The position numbers and the translations under genes were made by a program. This document shows, in pieces, positions 58,798-64,000 of a stretch of DNA of 64,000 bases. The stretch is from Ceratotherium simum simum (Eukaryota; Chordata; Mammalia; Perissodactyla; Rhinocerotidae). Location: contig NW_004454180.1 in NCBI RefSeq assembly GCF_000283155.1, forward strand, positions 18,174,640 to 18,238,639, written 5' to 3'. The notes beneath the pieces were generated by a model, which was not told where the DNA came from, did not search any database, and worked only from the letters and a program-made list of their open reading frames with translations. Each line of letters starts with the position of its first letter. The stretch's first letter is position 1.

Positions 58798-59540
58798 TCT
58801 GTTTTATTTTTAAACGTATGATCCATTTTGAACAAATTTTGCAAGAAGTTTAGGTCAAGGTTCTTTTTTAAGTTTTTGCCTGTTAATGTCCAATTGCATC
58901 ACACTCTCTGTTGAAAAGGCTATCCTTCCTCAATCAAATCGTTTTTGCAACTCTGTCAAATATCAGTTGGCCATAATCGTGGAAATATCTGAGGGCGCAC
59001 TATTTTGTTCCACTGATCTGCATGTCTATCCTTCTGCCTATAACACAGTCTTGATGACTATAGCTATATAGTTAGTCTTAAAATTGGATAGAGTGATTGC
59101 TCCCACTTAATTCTGCTTTTTCACAATTGTTTTAGCTATTCTAGTCCTTTGCCTTTCCATATAGATTTTAGGATAATCTTGTCTATAGCTATAAAAAAAT
59201 CTTCCTAGGATTTTGTAGGAATTGTGTTAAACCTATATATCAATCTGTGGAGAATTAACGTCCTTACTATGAATGCAGATTATCTCTCCATTTATTTCGA
59301 AAGTCAAAGAGCACTATGTAGTTTTCAACATACAAGTCCCATACATGTTTTCTTAGATTTACACCCTATTATTTCATTATTTGCTGAGTGATTGTAAATT
59401 GTATAGCATACAAAATTTCAGTTTCCATATGTTCATTGCTAGTATATAGAAATGAAATTGATTTTTGCATGTTAACCTTATATGCTTCAACCTTGCTGAA
59501 CTCATTTATTAGTTCTAGGATTTGGGGGACTTTTTATTTA

Positions 59541-59570
59541 TTTGTTTGTTTGTTTGTTTGCTTGTTTGTA
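59541..59570 (+). repeat. (TTTG)n microsatellite
   Basis: About seven TTTG units with one GCTT variant inside antisense L1 ORF2, just to the left of the FADD codons. A similar run lies at 62764-62790. Confidence 0.9.
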
Positions 59571-59787
59571 CTTTCCCTGGGACTTTCTACACAGAACACA
59601 GACCATCATGTCATCTGCAAATAGGAGCAGTTTTATATTTTTCTATCTTGTGCATATGACTTTTATTTCCTTTTCTTGCCTTATTACATTGCCCAGAACT
59701 TCCAGCACTGTGTTGAATAGCAGCAGAGAGAGTGAACATCCTTCCCTTGTGCCTGATCATAGAGGAAAAACATTCAGCCTTTCACCG

Positions 59788-60177
59788 TTATGCATGATTT
59801 TTAGCTGTGAATTTTTGTATATCTTCTTTGTCAAGTTGAGGAAGTTCCCCTCTACTCCTAATTTTCTGAGAGTTTTCTTCATGATGAGTGCTGAATTTTT
59901 CATATGCATTTTCCTCATCAATTGACATGATAATGTGATTTTTCTGCTTTAGCCTGTAAATATAGTGGATTATATTGATTGATTTTTGAATATTGAACCA
60001 GCCTTGCATACCTTGGACATGGTGTGTAATTCTTTTTATATATTGGTGAATTCTATTTGCTAATATTTCTTTAAGAATTTTTGCATCTTCATGAAGATAT
60101 TGGAGTATAGTTTTCTTCATTGTACTATCTTTGTCTGGTTTCACTATTTGGGTAATACTTGCTTCATAGAATGACAT
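59788..60177 (-). pseudogene. L1 ORF2 reverse-transcriptase remnant
   Basis: A 129-codon minus-strand frame includes KILKEILANRIHQYIKR, then GMQGWFNIQKSINIIHYI and NHIIMSIDEENAYEK. It parallels the L1 RT fingers-palm segment KILNKILANRIQQYIKK ... GMQGWFNIRKSINVIHHI ... MIISIDAEKAFDK. The first catalytic Asp (in SID) is kept; the second pair is coded separately as FADD at 59610-59621. Stops and frameshifts separate the blocks, so no working enzyme is encoded. Confidence 0.9.
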
Positions 60178-60921
60178 AGAAGTGTTTCCTTCTCTTCTAT
60201 TTTCTGGAAGAAATTATACAGAATTGGTGATAATTCTTCTTTAAACACTTGGTGAAATTCTCCAGTGAAACCACCTGGGTCTGGAGATTTCTTTTTCAGA
60301 AGCTTTTTAATTACAAATTCACTGTCTTAATTGTTAAACAGCTAGTCAAATGATCTCTTTCATATTAGGTGAATTGCGACAGTTTACTTTTTAAGGAATT
60401 GGTCCATTTCATCTAAGTTGTCAAATTGGTGTGTGTGCAATTGTACATAGTATTTCCTTATTAGCCTTCTGATGTTTGCAGGGTCTGTCACGATATCTTC
60501 TGTTTCATTCCTGATATCAATAATTTGTGTCATTGTCAGTCTTGCTAGAGGTTTGTCAATTTTATTGATCTTTTCAAAGAACCAGTCTTTTGTTTCATTG
60601 ATTTTCTCTACTGATTTTCTCTATTGTTTTTCTGGTCTTATTATTTCCTTTTCATTGCTTTTCACTCTTATTATATCCTTCCTTCTGCTTATTTGGCTTT
60701 ATTTTGCTCTTCTTTTTCTAGTTTCTTATGAGGGGAGCTTATATTATTCATTTGAGAATGTTACTCTTTTCTTGTAGTGGTATAAATTTCCCTCTCAGCA
60801 CTGTGTTAGTTGTGTCCCACAGACGTTGATAGGATGTGATTTCATTTTCAACCAGTTCAGTGTATTTTTTATTTCTCTGAGACTCCCTCTTTGCCACATG
60901 GATTATCTGGAAGTGTACTGT

Positions 60922-61226
60922 TTATGTTTCAGATGTTTCTCCACACACTTGGAGAAAAGGATCTCCAAAAGATAATTTTCCAGTTACCTTTCTGTTGTTT
61001 ATTTCTACTTTAATCCTACGATGGTCAGAGAACATACTCTGCATGAATTCAATTCTTTTAAATTTGTTGTATTTACTTTTTGACCCAGGACGGGCTCTAT
61101 CGTAGAACATGTTCTGTGGGCTGTTGAAAAAATGTATATTCTGCTGTTGTTCAGTGGAGTGTTCGATAAACGTTGATTAGATCTTATTTGTTGATGACGT
61201 TGTTGAATTCTTCTATATCTTTGCAA
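60922..61226 (-). pseudogene. L1 ORF2 endonuclease C-terminal remnant, frameshifted
   Basis: The upstream segment (from 61226) reads TPLNNSRIYIFSTAHRT. In another frame (61110-60922) it continues KRIEFMQSMFSDHRRIKV and INNRKVTGKL. These match the L1 apurinic-like endonuclease end, where SDH holds the catalytic His. The two parts need a frame change near 61080-61110, so the ORF is broken. Confidence 0.88.
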
Positions 61227-61793
61227 TTTTTCAATCTAGTTTTTTCAACTGTTGAGAGAGGAGTGTTGAAGTCCCCAGCTCTCAATGTGGACTTGACTTT
61301 CTCCTTGCAGTTCTATCTGGTTTTGCTACATATATTTTGCAGCCCTTTTGTTTGGTTAACTCACATTTGGAATTGCTATGTTTCTTTGTGGATTGGCTCT
61401 CTTATTATATGTAATATTTCTTTCTAGCTCTGGTAATTTTCTTTGCTCTAAAATCCACTTTATATGATACTAATATAGCCACTCCTGCTTTCTTTTGATT
61501 AATATTTTTATGGTGTATCTTTTCCATCCTTTTGCTTTCAACCTATGTATATCATCACATTTGAAATGATTTTTTTTGTAGACAGTATATAGTTGGGTTA
61601 TGTTTTTTAATCCACTTTGTCAATCTTCATCTTTTAATTGGTGTATTTAGAACATTTACATTTAATTTAATTATTGATATGTTAAGGCTTAAGTCTGCCA
61701 TTTTATTTTTCTGTTTTTCTTTCCTTTTTGCATTCTCTGTCATCTTTTTCCCACTTTTCTCAGGATACTTGACGTTTTTTAGAATTCCATTTT

Positions 61794-61995
61794 CCTTTTT
61801 TTTTTTTTTCAGTGAGGAAGATTAGCCCTGAGCTAACATCCGCGCCCATCTTCCTCTACTTTATATGTGGGATGCCTGCCACAGCATGGCTTGATAAGCA
61901 GCTCATAGGTTGGTGCCCAGGATCCGAACCCACAAACCCCAGGCCCCCAAAGCAGAGCACATGAACTTAACCACTACACCACTGGGCTGGCCCCC
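61794..61995 (-). mobile_element. ERE-type SINE, reverse
   Basis: Poly(T), 'attagccctgagctaacatc', 'cccatcttcctctactttat', 'aggatccgaacccacaaacc', head complement 'ccactgggctggccccc'. Flanks TAGAATTCCATTTT (61780-61793) and TAGAATTCAATTTT (61996-62009) differ at one base. Inserted into antisense L1. Confidence 0.94.
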
Positions 61996-63132
61996 TAGAA
62001 TTCAATTTTTATTTATTTATTGCAATTTGACTGTGTGTCTTTGTGTTGCTTTTTAGTGGTTGCTCTAGGCATTATATTATATATTCCTAACTTATCAAAT
62101 TCTATTGGTGTTGCTATTTTACCCGTTCAAGCAAGGTGAAGAAAAATTACCTCCCTTTATACACTGTTACCCTCCACAGTTTATAATATAATTGTTTTAA
62201 ATATTTCCTCTATATTCACTGAGAACCATATAACTTTTGCTTCAGCCATCAAACATAATTTAGAAAACTCCAGAGGAGAAGGGAAGTCTATTGTATTTAT
62301 CCATGTTTTCACTCTTACCATGTTTTCCTTTCCTTCCAACAAAGATGTTCCAAGATTCTTTGTTTTATCATTGCTTTTCTTTTTAGAAAACTTCCTTTAG
62401 CCATTATTTTCAAGTAGGTGTGCTGGCAAAAAATTGTCTCAGTTTTCCTTCACCTAAGGTTATCTTTATTTTACCTTCATTCCTGAAGGATATCTTTGCT
62501 GGATATAGAATTCTTGGGTTAAAGAAGTTTTTTCAGCACATTGAAAAATGTTATGCCACTTCTTTCTGGCCTATATGGTTTCTGATGAGAAATCCACTGT
62601 CATTTAAATTGTTTTTCCCCTATAGGCAATTTGTTATTTCTCCCTGGCTACTTTCAAGATTTTTCCTTTGTCTTTAATTTTTGGAAGTTTGACTCTGATG
62701 TGTTGTTGAGTGTGTTTCTTTGAGTTTATCATGTTTGGGGTTCACTTAACTTCGTTAATCTGTAGGTTTGTTTGTTTGTTTGTTTGTTTACCAAATATGG
62801 GGGGGTTTTTTTAGCCATTATTTCTCTGAATACTTTTTCAGCCCCACTGTCTTTCTCCTCTTCTTGTGGGATTCAAATGACATGAATGTTAGATCTTTTG
62901 GTTATAGTCCCCCATGTCCATAAGGCTCTGTTTATTGTTATTTCAGTCTGTTTTCTCTCTGTTGTTGAGACTGCATAATTTCTATCATTTTGTCTTCAAA
63001 TTTCTTTCCTCTTTCTTCTCTATTCTGTTGCTGAGCCCATCAATTTTCTTATTTTTGTCATTGTATGTCAGTTCTGAAATTTCCATTTGGTTCTTTATAT
63101 CATCTATTTCTTTGCTGAGACTTTCTATTTTT

Positions 63133-63189
63133 TTTTTTATTGAGGCATAACTGACATATAACAGTATATTAGTTTCAGGTATACAATAG
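63133..63189 (-). mobile_element. Small nested L1 3' fragment
   Basis: 'tattgaggcataactgacat', 'ataacagtatattagtttca' and 'ggtatacaatag' are antisense L1 3' UTR text unrelated to the surrounding L1 5' region. Near-repeats GAGACTTTCTATTTTT (63117-63132) and GAGATTTGCTATTTTT (63190-63205) flank it and read as a target duplication. Heavily 5'-truncated insertion. Confidence 0.65.
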
Positions 63190-63429
63190 GAGATTTGCTA
63201 TTTTTACATCCATTTCAAGAGTGTTTATAATGGCTTGTTGTTGGAGTATTTTTATGATGTCTGTTTTAAATCCTTGTCAGATAATTCTACATCTGTGCCA
63301 TCTCAGCATTGGTGTCTATTGATTGTCTTTTCTCATTAAAGTTGAGACCTTCCTGGTTCTTGTATGCCAAGTGATTTTGATTGCGACCTGGACCTTGTGG
63401 GTGTTACCTGATAAGACATTGCATTTAAA

Positions 63430-63960
63430 CCTGTGTTTTAGCAGGCCTCTTCTGATGCCACTCTGGTGGGGAAGTGGAGGCAGGGTATCACTTTGTTATT
63501 GCCAGGTGGGGTGGAAGTCCAGGTTCTCCAATTGGTCTCCATTGACCCTGGGAGGGGAGGGGTTTCTTGTTATTACTGGACAGGGGTAGGATTTTGGGGT
63601 CCCAACTAGGTCGCTACTGATACCATTCTGGCTGGGAGGAGGCCTCCACTGACATTGTTGGGAAGGTGGCCTTTTGACTGCTGATCATTAATCAAAGTCC
63701 TGATTCTCGAGTAGGCCTCCTCTGACATCACCTCTGTGAGAAGGTGGAGGTGCACCTTGAGCTGGGGTGGAAGTCCAACCTCCCCCTGTGAACGTCCCCT
63801 GTGAACACAAGAAGGGCTTGTTACCACCCAGTGTGAATGAAAGTCCCAATTCCTCCCTCTGCCTTCTCTGACACCACCCCAGGGAGAAGTTAGGGCACCT
63901 TGTTGGCCTGTCAAAGGTGAAATTCTAGCCTCCCCACTCGACAAGCTGAGAGTGCGGAGG
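63430..63960 (-). repeat. Degenerate tandem repeats in the L1 5' UTR
   Basis: A pattern like GGCCTCCTCTGACATCAC followed by GGTGGAGG...TTGTTA...GGTGGAAGTCC recurs roughly every 75-150 bp (starts near 63443, 63533, 63610, 63642, 63712, 63858). Such monomer-like 5' UTRs act as L1 promoters in the family; here they are decayed. Confidence 0.6.
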
Positions 63961-64000
63961 TAGGGCCACAGCCTTTCCTGTGGTCTTTGGTTTGAACAGA

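Larger units (their letters stand above)
57301..64000 (-). mobile_element. L1 (LINE-1), antisense, nearly full length, runs off the window
   Basis: From left to right the minus-strand element goes from the 3' UTR ('caatcaagatacagaagtag' 57484, 'gcaaccactaatctgttttc' 57585, 'ataaagctgctatgaacaat' 57821) through ORF2 (FADD motif coded at 59610-59621, RT upstream at 59788-60177, endonuclease end at 60922-61226) and ORF1-like sequence (about 62400-63120) to a GC-richer 5' UTR with degenerate repeats (63430-63960). SINEs at 58525 and 61794 and an L1 shard at 63133 are nested. The 5' end lies beyond 64000. Confidence 0.9.

Noticed and set aside
60472..60777. 101-codon hydrophobic + strand frame resembling a membrane protein
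   Set aside because: It is the opposite strand of L1 ORF2; hydrophobicity comes from T-rich antisense L1.
20224..61995. tRNA-like A and B boxes at eleven sites
   Set aside because: They sit at the heads of ERE SINEs, with SINE bodies and target duplications; none folds as a complete tRNA gene that I can support.
62914..63150. 78-codon Leu/Phe/Ser-rich + strand frame
   Set aside because: Antisense of L1 5' sequence, not a gene.

Overview
The window is vertebrate nuclear DNA, and almost certainly from a perissodactyl mammal, most likely an equid. The diagnostic signal is a set of eleven tRNA-derived SINEs of the equine ERE type. Each has a head close to GGGGCCGGCCCGGTGGC, a recognisable pol III B box (GGTTCGGATCC type), repeated body phrases such as TTAGCTCAGGGC and AATCTTCCTC, and usually an A-rich tail. 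Around them lie older layers shared by placental mammals: MIR and L2 fragments, MER5- and MER58-like hAT fossils, MaLR/MLT1-type LTRs, other ERV-type LTRs, and L1 copies of several ages. No species name can be read from sequence alone.

No protein-coding gene, exon series, structural RNA gene, CRISPR array or prokaryotic feature can be supported. Open reading frames are short, overlap on both strands and behave like chance frames. The only recognisable proteins are decayed L1 ORF1 and ORF2 pieces. The window therefore looks intergenic or deep intronic.

Layout. 1-9.4 kb: mostly single-copy-like sequence with a (ATGG)n array broken by a 100-N assembly gap, two MIRs in opposite orientation, one reverse-strand LTR and a MER5A-like element. 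9.4-11.7 kb: a MaLR LTR, an antisense L1 reverse-transcriptase fragment, a MER58-like element and an L2 end. 11.7-19 kb: mainly single-copy-like DNA with MIR and L2 pieces and an antisense ERV-type LTR. 19-26.4 kb: an old L1-like element split by a SINE, a second antisense ERV LTR, and an antisense L1 carrying an ORF1 remnant and two SINEs. 26.4-43 kb: scattered L1 ends, MLT1 LTRs in both orientations, one solo MaLR LTR with a clean 5-bp target duplication, and a second copy of the old L1-like element. 43.2-46.4 kb: a sense L1 5' half with a (GATA)n array and two SINEs inserted one after the other at the same target. 46.4-56 kb: the longest mostly single-copy stretch, with MIRs, an LTR inserted into a MIR and a CpG-dense patch. 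56-64 kb: two antisense L1s; the longer one runs off the window edge, and its broken ORF2 still shows the SDH and FADD motifs.

The hunt found no undescribed system that I can defend. The worthwhile observations are about insertion history (stacked SINEs at one target, an LTR inside a MIR, an L1 shard inside an L1), dinucleotide arrays at the tail ends of SINEs, an assembly gap in a higher-order tetranucleotide array, local CpG-dense patches in otherwise ordinary DNA, and one 217-codon orphan frame.
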